Assembly (NCBI RefSeq): GCF_002078175.1
Contig: NZ_MWFK01000003.1
Coordinates: 248,001 to 312,000 of the forward strand
Direction: 5' to 3'
DNA length: 64,000 bases
DNA from: Streptomyces sp. M41(2017)
GTDB taxonomy: Bacteria > Actinomycetota > Actinomycetes > Streptomycetales > Streptomycetaceae
Both the position numbers and the translations under genes were made by a program. The notes under the pieces are model-generated. The model made no database searches. It was not told the DNA's origin and worked only from the letters and a program-made list of their open reading frames with translations. Every line of letters starts with the position of its first letter. Within the stretch, counting starts at the first letter, position 1. Below, piece after piece: positions 52,673 to 60,526 of this stretch.

Positions 52673-54250
52673 TCAGCGGCCCGCCTGCAGGGCACCCCAG
52701 GTGGCCGGGCCGACCTGGCCGTCGACGCTCAAGGAGCGGCTGCTCTGGTAGTCGCGGACCGCCTGTTCGGTGCCCGAGCCGAAGTCGCCGTCCGCGGAGA
52801 CGGTGCGGCCCAAGGCGGCGGTGAGGGACCTCTGGAGTCGTTGGACGTCGGCGCCCGTGCTCCCCTGGCGGAGCGCCGGCACGGTGCCGGCGGAGAGGAG
52901 CGCGGTCCAGGTGCGGGCGCCGACGACCCCGTCGGCGCCGAGGCCGCGGGCCTGCTGGAAGGAGGTGACGGCCGCGGTGGTCTTCGAGCCGAAGCTGCCG
53001 TCCACGGTCCCCACGCTGAAGCCCTGCGCGTTGAGAAGCGACTGCGCCGCCGACACCTGGGCTCCGGAGGAACCGGCGCGCAGGGTGTCGTACGACGGGA
53101 AGGTCAACTGGACGCCGCCTCCGCCTCCGCCACCGGTACTGCCGCCCACCAGTTGCATGTAGTACGTCCAGTTCCAGTTCGGCCCCGGGTCGGTGTGGTC
53201 ATTGCCCGGCACCTCGGAGTGGCCGACGATGTGGGCCCGGTCCTTGGGGATGCCGTAGCGGTTGCACAGGTAGGCCGTCAGCGCCGCTGACGAGCGGTAC
53301 ATCGCGTCCGTGAACCACGTCGGGTCGTCGATGTAACCCTCGTGCTCGATGCCGATGCCCGTCGCGTTGCCCGAACGGGCGTGCCACGCCGTGTCCTTGT
53401 CACGGACCATCTGGGTGATCTGGCCGTCGGACGACCGCACGACATAGTGGGCGCTGACCTCGGCCGTCGGGTTCTGGAACCAACTGATCGTCCCGGCGTA
53501 GGACCCCTGGGTGACGTGGATGACGACCTTGCTGATGGAAGCGGTCCGGCCCACGGCGTAGTTGGACGTACTGGCCGGGACCCACAGGGCCGAGGGATAG
53601 TCCGGGCTCTGCGCCGCCGGCGCCACGGCCGCTTCGTATAGGCCCCGTTCGGGTGCGACGGGGCGAGCGGGAACGGTCAGCTCCTCGCCGTCGGGCGTGC
53701 GGGCTTGCACGCCGTCGGCCAGGAAGGTGTAGACGGTGTCGGCGTAGAGGCGGGCCGAGGAGGGTTCGGTGGCGCCGCCGTATCGGGCGACGATCGGGTA
53801 CCAGGCGTCCGCGTCGCGCCGTTGGGCTCGACCGAGGCCCGCGTCGTCGGCGTAGGAACGCAGGACGGCCGCTCCGCCGCGGATGTTCGACGCCGTGTTC
53901 TCGCGGAGGTCGCGAGGTGTGTCGCCGGTGATCCGCGCGGCCAGTTCGAGGGTGTGCTGGTCGGGGTTGCTCACCAGGTGCATCACCCCGTAGCCGCCGG
54001 CCTGGCTGGGAAGGCCGTCATGGTCGTCGAGGTGGGTCTCTCCGTATCCGAGGGCGACGAGGACGTCGCGCGGTACGTCGAACTCGGCCGCCGCCCGAGT
54101 GAAGTCACGGCTCACCGGTCCGGGAGCGGATCCGCCCTCGGGGCGCGGCCCGGCCACGGCGGGCTGTACCGCGGTGACGAGCACGGTCAGCGTGCCCAGA
54201 ACGGCCAGGGCCGCGCGCAGTTGGAGAGGGCGGGTCGTTCTGCGGTTCAT
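52673..54250 (-). CDS. Secreted peptidoglycan amidase with two PG-binding repeats
   Basis: A 525-residue secreted protein. A signal peptide ends near AVAG (residue 34). Next comes a transglycosylase-like region (SRDFTRAAAEFDVPRDVLVA, GYGETHLDDHDG, then IRGGAAVLR), probably a degraded lysozyme/SLT domain, then an amidase_2 domain (KVVIHVTQGSYAGTISWFQ, AEVSAHYVVRS, VGHSEVPGNDHTDPGPNW), with the zinc histidines and aspartate. Two peptidoglycan-binding units follow a glycine run, each with LRxGSxGxxVxxLQ-like and DGxFGSxT motifs. It probably cleaves the MurNAc-Ala bond in cell-wall turnover or competition. GGAGG precedes the ATG. Confidence 0.87.
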   Translation of the reverse strand: MNRRTTRPLQLRAALAVLGTLTVLVTAVQPAVAGPRPEGGSAPGPVSRDFTRAAAEFDVPRDVLVALGYGETHLDDHDGLPSQAGGYGVMHLVSNPDQHTLELAARITGDTPRDLRENTASNIRGGAAVLRSYADDAGLGRAQRRDADAWYPIVARYGGATEPSSARLYADTVYTFLADGVQARTPDGEELTVPARPVAPERGLYEAAVAPAAQSPDYPSALWVPASTSNYAVGRTASISKVVIHVTQGSYAGTISWFQNPTAEVSAHYVVRSSDGQITQMVRDKDTAWHARSGNATGIGIEHEGYIDDPTWFTDAMYRSSAALTAYLCNRYGIPKDRAHIVGHSEVPGNDHTDPGPNWNWTYYMQLVGGSTGGGGGGGVQLTFPSYDTLRAGSSGAQVSAAQSLLNAQGFSVGTVDGSFGSKTTAAVTSFQQARGLGADGVVGARTWTALLSAGTVPALRQGSTGADVQRLQRSLTAALGRTVSADGDFGSGTEQAVRDYQSSRSLSVDGQVGPATWGALQAGR

Positions 54251-54347
54251 GCGTGTGCCTCCGTGGGGACTGGGGCTTCGGGCGCGCGGTCGCAGAGCCC
54301 GTGGCTTCGGGAGGGAGGGGGGCGGACAGCAAGGTCGCGAAACGCGA

Positions 54348-54372
54348 TGCACATTGCACCGTGCACATTGCA
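54348..54372. repeat. Direct repeat TGCACATTGCA
   Basis: TGCACATTGCA at 54348-54358 recurs exactly at 54362-54372, 14 bases apart. Each half is near-palindromic. They lie about 100 bases upstream of the amidase start, the usual place for an activator or repressor site. I cannot name the regulator. Confidence 0.6.
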
Positions 54373-54457
54373 GGCGATGGCCGCCGGGTTGTGAGGTATC
54401 GGCGTGACGGGCCACGGGGACGGCGGGCCGCCCGCGCCGGTGACGCCCCCGGAACCC

Positions 54458-54490
54458 GGCCTGGCCTGGCGGAGTCGATCAGGCCAGGCC
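54458..54490 (-). terminator. Hairpin after the M15 peptidase gene
   Basis: GGCCTGGCCTG (54458-54468) pairs with CAGGCCAGGCC (54480-54490) across 11 bases. Read on the minus strand it lies about 90 bases downstream of the M15 stop. Confidence 0.6.
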
Positions 54491-54578
54491 AGACCGCCCC
54501 CGCTCAGGTCCGAGTCGGGTCGGGATCCATGGCGGAGTCGGGTCGGTTCGCGCCCGGTGAACCCGGCTCCACAGGTCC

Positions 54579-55328
54579 TCAGATGGTGCCGTTCTCCCAC
54601 CACCAGGCCCGGCCGAGGTCCGCGCGGCTGTCGACGTGCTGGTGGTCGACGGTGTACGTCTCCAGGCCGGAGAATCCGCAGGTCTCCGCCTTCTGGTACA
54701 CGGTGCGGTTGGCCACGCCTGGCACGTCGAGGTCGGCCGCGGTGCCGTACAGGTGCATGCTGTCGCTGGCTCCGCCGATCTCGGCGTTGTGCGCGATGCT
54801 GCGGAAACCGGAGTTCACGGTGATGGCCGTGTTGCCGAGCTTCTTGCGCAGCGCCTCCAGCTTGTACATGGCACGCCGGGCGTTCTCCTTGGCGGCGGCC
54901 GCGCTCACCTTGCCGCCGCTGAAGGTGCCGCTCGAACGGTCGGTGAACTCGCTCCAGTTGAAGTGAACGGTCGAACCGTCCGACTGCTCCAGGGCGTTGA
55001 GCTGAGCCTGGGTGGCGGGTCCGGCGCTGCCGTCGGCGGACAGGCCGTAGGCGGCCTGGAACCGGCGGACCGCGGCGGCCGTGCCCGGGCCGAAGTCACC
55101 GTCGATGCTGACCCGGGAGTGCCCGGCGGAGTCCGCCGCCCAGCCGGCGACCCGGATCTGCAGCTCCGTCACGTCCGCTCCGGTGGCGCCCTGGTTCATG
55201 GTGCGCGTCCAGTTGTAGGCCTGCGCGGTACCCGACAGGAGGAGCGGACCGGCGAAGGCGCCGAGGGTCGCGGCGAAGGTTCCGCGCAGGACGGCGCGAC
55301 GGTTCGGAATGCGCTGGGGGGAGGTCAT
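54579..55328 (-). CDS. Secreted M15 peptidase with PG-binding domain (Tat signal)
   Basis: A 249-residue secreted protein. RRAVLRGTFAATLGAFAGPLLL is a twin-arginine-like signal, ending near AQA (37). A peptidoglycan-binding repeat (GATGADVTELQ, SIDGDFGPGT) comes first, then a Peptidase_M15_3 domain: FRSIAHNAEIGGASDSMHLYG with the first zinc histidine, AADLD, and VDHQHVDSR with the last. M15 enzymes cut D-Ala-D-Ala or L-Ala-D-Glu bonds in peptidoglycan. It lies upstream of the amidase on the same strand; both are wall hydrolases with the same binding module. Confidence 0.85.
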   Translation of the reverse strand: MTSPQRIPNRRAVLRGTFAATLGAFAGPLLLSGTAQAYNWTRTMNQGATGADVTELQIRVAGWAADSAGHSRVSIDGDFGPGTAAAVRRFQAAYGLSADGSAGPATQAQLNALEQSDGSTVHFNWSEFTDRSSGTFSGGKVSAAAAKENARRAMYKLEALRKKLGNTAITVNSGFRSIAHNAEIGGASDSMHLYGTAADLDVPGVANRTVYQKAETCGFSGLETYTVDHQHVDSRADLGRAWWWENGTI

Positions 55329-55562
55329 CGTGATTCCTTCGGGGACGTGGCGGCGTGGTGGGCGTGGTTCGTCAGTGGGCGATCTCGACGCGGGCGGTGG
55401 CGCCTGGTTCGGGGGCAGACGAGGTGGCGGGAGCGACGGGGGGAACCGCGTGTCGTTCTGTGGGGCCGGTGCGACGAAGCGAGTTCATGCTCCGGCCTGC
55501 GCCTCGAACTGTCATGCTCATTCGAACGTGCTGAAATATCGCAGGCGGAAAGGGTGTTGGCC

Positions 55563-56600
55563 GTGCTTCGCTTCCACTTCTCTGCTGAGGATCTGGCTCG
55601 GACCCGGGTCGCCGCCGCCCCGCACCCGCTGTGGGAGATCGCCGCCAGCCTCCACCGCTTCCAGACCCCGGCGGGCCGCTGGGCGTACGCACACTGGTAC
55701 CGACTCGCCCGTGAGCGCCTGCGCGAGGCCGGGCTGGAGGATGTGGTGCGGCGGGTCCTCCTGCCGCTGTTCCCGCGTGCTTCCTACTTCCCCGACTTCC
55801 TGACCCCGTTGGAGGGCACGGCTGGTCTCGAAGCGGGTCTCGAGGCGATCCTCGGCACCCCGGCCGACCAGGTCGCGACGGAACTCGCGGCCCTCGCCCG
55901 GGTCACCCGGATGCCCGCCTGGCTCGGCCGCCTCACGGAGCAGGAGGGCCGGGGCGAGCTGGCGGAGATACTGCGCGCCTACCACCGCGCCGTCATCGCC
56001 CCGCACGAGGAGTGGATGTACGAGAGCCTGCACACCGAGCGGATCCGGCTGGCCCGTCACCTGCTCGACGGGGGCACCGAAGGCCTGCTGGGCGGGCTGG
56101 GGCCGACGGTCCGGTGGAAACACCCGAGGCTGGAGGTCAGCACCTATCCGACGGAGCACGACATCCGGCTGGAGGGCCGCGGACTGCTCCTCATCCCGTC
56201 GTACTTCTGCTGGAAGGGGCCGATCTCGCTCGCGGATCCGGGGTTACCCCCGGTCCTCATGTACTCCACGCACCGGGAATCGCTCGCCGGGCCGGCCAGG
56301 ACGGCGGCGGAGAGCCCGGGATCGCCACCCTTGCAGGTACTGCTGGGCCGCTCCCGCGCGGCGGTGCTACAGGCCGCCGCAGCCGGAGCGACCACGACCG
56401 AGGCCGCCCATCGAGCCGGCGTCACACCGGCCACCGCGACCCATCACACGACCGCGCTCCGCGACGCCGGGCTCATCACCAGCCACCGGCACGGCAACAC
56501 GGTGATCCACACCCTGACGCTGATGGGAGCGACCATGCTGAGCAAGAACCAGGCGGGCCCGCTCCGGGAATCCGCGTCGGCCCGTCGCCCCCACCTCTGA
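55563..56600 (+). CDS. ArsR-type winged-helix regulator with DUF5937-like N-terminus
   Basis: A 345-residue regulator. The N-terminus (LRFHFSAEDLARTRVAAAPH, then WEIAASLHRFQ) is that of DUF5937-containing ArsR proteins, and the C-terminal 80 residues are the winged helix: ARTAAESPGSPPLQVLLG, AAAAGATTTEAAHRAGVTPA, TALRDAGLITSHRHGNTV. GTG 55563 is chosen as the start; GTG 55554 is possible. It is divergent from the M15 peptidase and upstream of a DUF1254 gene on the same strand by about 110 bases. Its signal is not known. Confidence 0.82.
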   Translation: MLRFHFSAEDLARTRVAAAPHPLWEIAASLHRFQTPAGRWAYAHWYRLARERLREAGLEDVVRRVLLPLFPRASYFPDFLTPLEGTAGLEAGLEAILGTPADQVATELAALARVTRMPAWLGRLTEQEGRGELAEILRAYHRAVIAPHEEWMYESLHTERIRLARHLLDGGTEGLLGGLGPTVRWKHPRLEVSTYPTEHDIRLEGRGLLLIPSYFCWKGPISLADPGLPPVLMYSTHRESLAGPARTAAESPGSPPLQVLLGRSRAAVLQAAAAGATTTEAAHRAGVTPATATHHTTALRDAGLITSHRHGNTVIHTLTLMGATMLSKNQAGPLRESASARRPHL

Positions 56601-56709
56601 TCCGCACCGGGCGGCAGCCTTGCGGGTGGCTTTCCGATCTCCGTGTGGCGGGCTCTCCCGGGCCGGGGAACGATGGCGGTCGGGACTGGTCACGAGAGGG
56701 CGGTACGGA

Positions 56710-58050
56710 GTGTCGGATCTTGCGGAGCTGGCGGCGGAGGCGTACGTCTACGGCTTTCCGATGGTGGTCGACCTGGACGAGGTGGGCCGCTTCACCCGCG
56801 ACGGCATGGGATCGGTGGAACCAGCGCCCTTCAACCGGTTCAGCCACGCGGCCGTCCTCGCCGGTCCGAAGGACACCTTCGTCAGCATCAACAACGACAC
56901 CGTCTACTCGGTGGCGCAGCTCGATCTGAGCGGCGGACCGCTGCTGCTGCGGGTGCCCGACACCGGCGGCCGCTATTACGTGCTGCAGTTCGTCGACGCG
57001 TGGACCGACAACTTCGCGTACGTCGGCCGACGCGCCACCGGCACCGCGGCGGGCGAGTTCCTGCTGGTCCCGCCGGGCTGGACCGGTGAGGCGCCGCAGG
57101 GTGTGAAGACGATCGCGTCGCCGACGACGGTGGCCACGATCGTGGGCCGCTGGGCCTGCGACGGCGTCGATGACCTTCCGGCCGTCCGTGCTCTCCAGCA
57201 GGCGACCACGCTGGAGCCCCTGGAGGCCGGTGCGTCGTGCCGCGGGCTGCCGGCCCCCGAAAGTGCCGTCGCCGAGACCGAGTTGCTGTTCTTCGAGAAG
57301 CTGCGCACAGGGATGCGCGCGTTCCCGCCCGCGCCCGCCGACCAGGACTACCAGCAGAAGTTTGCGCCGCTCGGCCTCCTCGACAGCAGCAGCCCCTATG
57401 TCACGCCCTCCGCCGAGCTGGAGCAGGCGCTTCGCACGGGCTACCGGCGCGGCAAGGACCGCGTGGAGCATGCCACCACGCACGGCGCCGGCCCCGAGCA
57501 GAACGGCTGGAAGCTCACGTACGACGCCTTCAACTACAACCTCGACTTCTTCGAGGTCGGCGCCGTCAAGTCTCCCCAGTGGGTCTCTCAGGACCGCGAC
57601 GCCGCCCGGACCGTACGCGCCGCGGCCGCACGTGCCGGGCTGTGGGGCAACCACGGCTACGAGGCCGCCTACGCGATGGCCTGGGACGACGAGGACGGCA
57701 AGCCGCTCGACGGCACCCAGGCCTACACGATCCGCTTCGAGACGACCCCACCCGTGGACGCCTTCTGGTCGATCACCATGTACGACATGCCGCGGTACTA
57801 CCTGGTCGACAACCCCATCGGCCGCTACTCCATCGGTGACCGGACCGCGGATCTCCACTACGACCGCGACGACTCGCTGACCCTCCACCTTCAGCCCGAG
57901 CAGCCCGCCGACCGGGCGGCGGCGGCCAACTGGCTCCCCACGCCGCCCGGTCCGTTCCGCCCCATCCTGCGGATGTACCAGCCGCACCCCGCCGTTTTCG
58001 ACGGCAGGTACACGATCCCTCCGATCACGCGGCGGGAGCACCCGGCCTAG
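56710..58050 (+). CDS. DUF1254/DUF1214-domain protein
   Basis: A 446-residue protein with the two linked domains: DUF1254 at the N-terminus (AEAYVYGFPMVVDLDEVGRF, then VSINNDTVYSVAQLDLSGGP) and DUF1214 at the C-terminus (FWSITMYDMPRYYLVDNPIG, then DDSLTLHLQPEQP). GTG start; GAGAGGG nine bases upstream. There is no signal peptide here, though some relatives are secreted. Its function is unknown; some relatives neighbour stress or transport genes. It is convergent with a GNAT gene, 12 bases apart. Confidence 0.85.
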   Translation: MSDLAELAAEAYVYGFPMVVDLDEVGRFTRDGMGSVEPAPFNRFSHAAVLAGPKDTFVSINNDTVYSVAQLDLSGGPLLLRVPDTGGRYYVLQFVDAWTDNFAYVGRRATGTAAGEFLLVPPGWTGEAPQGVKTIASPTTVATIVGRWACDGVDDLPAVRALQQATTLEPLEAGASCRGLPAPESAVAETELLFFEKLRTGMRAFPPAPADQDYQQKFAPLGLLDSSSPYVTPSAELEQALRTGYRRGKDRVEHATTHGAGPEQNGWKLTYDAFNYNLDFFEVGAVKSPQWVSQDRDAARTVRAAAARAGLWGNHGYEAAYAMAWDDEDGKPLDGTQAYTIRFETTPPVDAFWSITMYDMPRYYLVDNPIGRYSIGDRTADLHYDRDDSLTLHLQPEQPADRAAAANWLPTPPGPFRPILRMYQPHPAVFDGRYTIPPITRREHPA

Positions 58051-58062
58051 AACCGTTCACGC

Positions 58063-58665
58063 TCACGCGGGAAGCAGTGCGTCCCCTTCGAGGATCAGTC
58101 GTTCGGCGGCGCTGGCCTGCGGAATCCACTCGGGCGCCACGGCCGCGTACGTCGCCACGTCATGCCACTCGCCCTGGGTGTGGAACAGCTGGCGCAACGT
58201 CGCCTCGGGGCGCAGGCCCGCCGCGAACATCACCTCGCTCATGCGTGCGTGGTCCGCCCGGTGCCCGGCCCAGATGCGGTGCAGGCCGAGCCGGCCGAAG
58301 CCGTACGCCATGAGGAGCCGGCCCGCCTCGTGACCGTGACCGCTGACGGGCGCACCCGGCAGCAGCACCAGACTGGTCAGCATGGCGTTGCGCCCGTACT
58401 CCTCGACGAGGAGCCCCATGGTGCCGACCATGGCGTCCTCCCCCGGTGCGCACACGGCGAGGGTGTGCTTGCGGCGCGGCTGTACGTAGGGCTGGGCGAG
58501 GCATTTGGCGAAGGCGTCCTGGGCCTGCCGGGTGTCCATGCGGTCGATACCGAGGAAGCGTGTCAGCAGTCGGTGGGTGTGGATGCGTTCGAAGGGAGCG
58601 AGGTCGGTGGCCCGCATCTCCCTCAGCCACAGATGCTCGCCGTGCAGTTCGGGGAGGTGGGTCAT
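58063..58665 (-). CDS. GNAT-family acetyltransferase, coupled to the ThiF-like gene
   Basis: A 200-residue GNAT: EHLWLREMRATDLAPFERIH at the start, the core HTLAVCAPGEDAMVGTMGLL, and GRLLMAYGFGRLGLHRIWAG, the RimJ-type late motif. The acetyl-CoA loop SGHGHEAGRLL is slightly divergent. The ATG start overlaps the stop of the upstream ThiF-like gene (ATGA), so translation is coupled. A conjugating pair, one enzyme activating a carboxylate and the other acylating an amine, is a possible reading. Confidence 0.8.
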   Translation of the reverse strand: MTHLPELHGEHLWLREMRATDLAPFERIHTHRLLTRFLGIDRMDTRQAQDAFAKCLAQPYVQPRRKHTLAVCAPGEDAMVGTMGLLVEEYGRNAMLTSLVLLPGAPVSGHGHEAGRLLMAYGFGRLGLHRIWAGHRADHARMSEVMFAAGLRPEATLRQLFHTQGEWHDVATYAAVAPEWIPQASAAERLILEGDALLPA

Positions 58666-59828
58666 GCCGAGGCTCCCGCGCCGACGAGGGCCGGGACGGC
58701 GCCGATCAGCTCTTCGAGGTCGACGTAGTAGCGGCCGGAGGCCACCGGCCCGCCGAGCAGGATGCGCCGGGCGGTGTCGGTCACCAGGGCGCCGCCGAGC
58801 ATCACGCCGCTCGCCAGCTGGGGCCAGCTCGAAAGCGTGCTGCCGATCCGGGCGAGGGCGTCGGTCATCGCGGGACTCAGGCGGCTCTCGTCGCAGATCT
58901 GGAGCAGGTACGCCAGGGTGCCGGCCGGGTCGAGCTCCCGTACGGCCCGAGCGGTGAGATCGCCGCCGCGGCCGTGGAAGAGGGGGCGGTCCGGCTCATC
59001 GTCGAAGCGCTCCACGTCGAGCAGCCCGCGGTCGTTCGCGTCCATGAGGACGGGCACGCGGTGGGCACGGGCGTACTCGCGGGCGGCCACCTTGATCCAG
59101 GGGGTGTCGCACTCCTCGATCAGAAGATCCAGGGGGTGCTCGTCATCGCCGAAGAAGCTCTCGATGTTCTCCTCGGTGATGCCCTCGCTCCAGAGTTCGA
59201 TGTCGAGGTAGGGATCGATCTCGTACATCTGACGGGCGCAGAGGACGGTCTTGGGAATTCCGAGGTCGTGGACGCCGGCTCGCAGGCGATTGAGATTGCT
59301 CAGCCCGAGCACGTCGAAGTCCGCCAGGCGGAACGATCCTCCTACGCCTTCCATCGCGCAGGTGAGCGCGGCGCTGTTCCCGACGGACAGACCGATGACT
59401 CCGATACGGCGTTCCAGCAGGCGGCGCTGCTCGGTGTCCGTGATCTTGTCGCGGTTGCGGTCGGTGCGCACGCGCCGGAACTCCCGCTCCGGCAGCACGT
59501 GCACGAGACGCCCCGTCCACGGGTACCAGACCCAGCTGCCGAAGTGGTGGCGTTCGACTCCACCGCACAACGCGTCGACAGCGGCGGCGTGTTGCTGGTC
59601 GGTGAGGGTCTCCCCGGGCCGCAGGCAGCTCACCAGTTCGGCGAGCTGGTCGTGGATGAGGTCATGCGTCTCACGTACGGCGCCGGAGGCGAGCAGCGCG
59701 TCGAAACGTGCGCGGTCGTCGCTCTCGCCCAGGCGATACAGCACGGGACGAGCGGGGACTTCCGAAAGGTCGAGCGGCACGGAGCCGGACCGTACATCTC
59801 GGGGAACGGGAACATGGGAATTGATCAC
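58662..59828 (-). CDS. ThiF/E1-like adenylyltransferase, Rv1355c-like
   Basis: A 388-residue protein: an N-terminal domain of about 140 residues, then an E1-like Rossmann domain: RIGVIGLSVGNSAALTCAME for ATP binding, LADFDVLGLSNLNRL with the DxD and the arginine, and LIEECDTPWIKVAAREYAR. The motif set matches ThiF-like domains of mycobacterial Rv1355c proteins but the nitroreductase-like part of those is missing. No E1 catalytic cysteine domain is evident, so it may transfer AMP to a small peptide or acid. Start is GTG, lacking a nearby SD; a very good SD lies 80 bases further upstream. Confidence 0.82.
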   Translation of the reverse strand: MINSHVPVPRDVRSGSVPLDLSEVPARPVLYRLGESDDRARFDALLASGAVRETHDLIHDQLAELVSCLRPGETLTDQQHAAAVDALCGGVERHHFGSWVWYPWTGRLVHVLPEREFRRVRTDRNRDKITDTEQRRLLERRIGVIGLSVGNSAALTCAMEGVGGSFRLADFDVLGLSNLNRLRAGVHDLGIPKTVLCARQMYEIDPYLDIELWSEGITEENIESFFGDDEHPLDLLIEECDTPWIKVAAREYARAHRVPVLMDANDRGLLDVERFDDEPDRPLFHGRGGDLTARAVRELDPAGTLAYLLQICDESRLSPAMTDALARIGSTLSSWPQLASGVMLGGALVTDTARRILLGGPVASGRYYVDLEELIGAVPALVGAGASA

Positions 59829-59894
59829 GAGTAGGGAAGTTAGCAGCGCGTGATCTTGGAAAATCGCCGATTCGGACGGAACGCAAACTCGAAT

Positions 59895-59912
59895 TCATGC
59901 ACGAACTCTCAC
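59895..59912 (-). other. Five-codon frame under a strong ribosome site, upstream of the ThiF-like gene
   Basis: On the minus strand GGAGGAGGTGA (59920-59910) is the best ribosome-binding sequence nearby. It touches a five-codon frame GTG-AGA-GTT-CGT-GCA-TGA, in phase with the ThiF-like gene; an ATG at 59898 is 11 bases from the same site. A leader peptide is possible; the inverted repeat GCACCGT/ACGGTGC (59920-59926 and 59937-59943) lies just upstream. Confidence 0.35.
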
Positions 59913-59983
59913 CTCCTCCGCACCGTTTACGAGTTCACGGTGCCGAAGCGTGACGGGACGCGTCGCTGCTCGTCGGGTCCTGG

Positions 59984-60478
59984 TCACATGGCCGTCGGGG
60001 CGGCGACGCCGGGCCTGCCGTGGGAGCAGCGTCCGCCGGTCGACCTCGGGATGCGCATCCGGCGGAGCAGGGCCCGGGTGAGGCGGGCGTCGAGGGTGGT
60101 GCGCCAGGTGACGTCGGGATGCAGGGAACGCAGGTGCGACAGTGCCCGCGTGCCGAGCCCGCAGTCGCGGAACGGTTCGTCCAGGACCACGTCGGTGATG
60201 ACGCCTTCGGCGCACTCGTCGCACGCTCGATAGGTCACCAGTCCGATCACCCTGCGGACGTGCACCAGGAGCAGGCACTCGGCGCCGACGGTGTCGGGGG
60301 ACGCGGACGGCATGAGCTCCACGTTCCGGTAGGCCAGCACCCTCCGATGCCAGCGGCCCCGGCGCCGTCCGGTGCGCCGGTGCCTTCCGGGTGCCGCCAG
60401 CGATGGCGCGCCCCCGTGAGATCCGATCTCATCAGGCGCCTTGCTCGGGGTGTTCGGCTGAATTCCCTGCATAGCCAT
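59984..60478 (-). CDS. Small GNAT-like protein
   Basis: A 164-residue protein. The first 45 residues are arginine-rich; the middle, VIGLVTYRACDECAEGVITD, then VVLDEPFRDCGLGTRALSHL, resembles the GNAT core with an R-x-x-G-x-G acetyl-CoA motif. The last helix is poorly matched. It might be a degenerate acetyltransferase. GAGGGGG precedes the ATG by nine bases. It lies just downstream of the MmyB-like regulator on the same strand and may be cotranscribed with it. Confidence 0.6.
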   Translation of the reverse strand: MAMQGIQPNTPSKAPDEIGSHGGAPSLAAPGRHRRTGRRRGRWHRRVLAYRNVELMPSASPDTVGAECLLLVHVRRVIGLVTYRACDECAEGVITDVVLDEPFRDCGLGTRALSHLRSLHPDVTWRTTLDARLTRALLRRMRIPRSTGGRCSHGRPGVAAPTAM

Positions 60479-60526
60479 GGCGAGTGCCCCCTCGTGCCGG
60501 ACACATGCCCCTTCGACGCCCGTCCG

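Larger units (their letters stand above)
54251..54578. other. Gap between two cell-wall hydrolase genes
   Basis: The 328 bases hold the amidase promoter with a pair of TGCACATTGCA repeats and, further upstream, a hairpin ending the M15 transcript. No gene is visible. Confidence 0.5.

Noticed and set aside
58063..59943. Microcin C-like peptide-nucleotide cluster
   Set aside because: An E1-like protein with a GNAT and a possible mini-ORF upstream invite the idea, but the E1 motifs match Rv1355c-like proteins, the processing and export genes are missing and the mini-ORF is unsupported.
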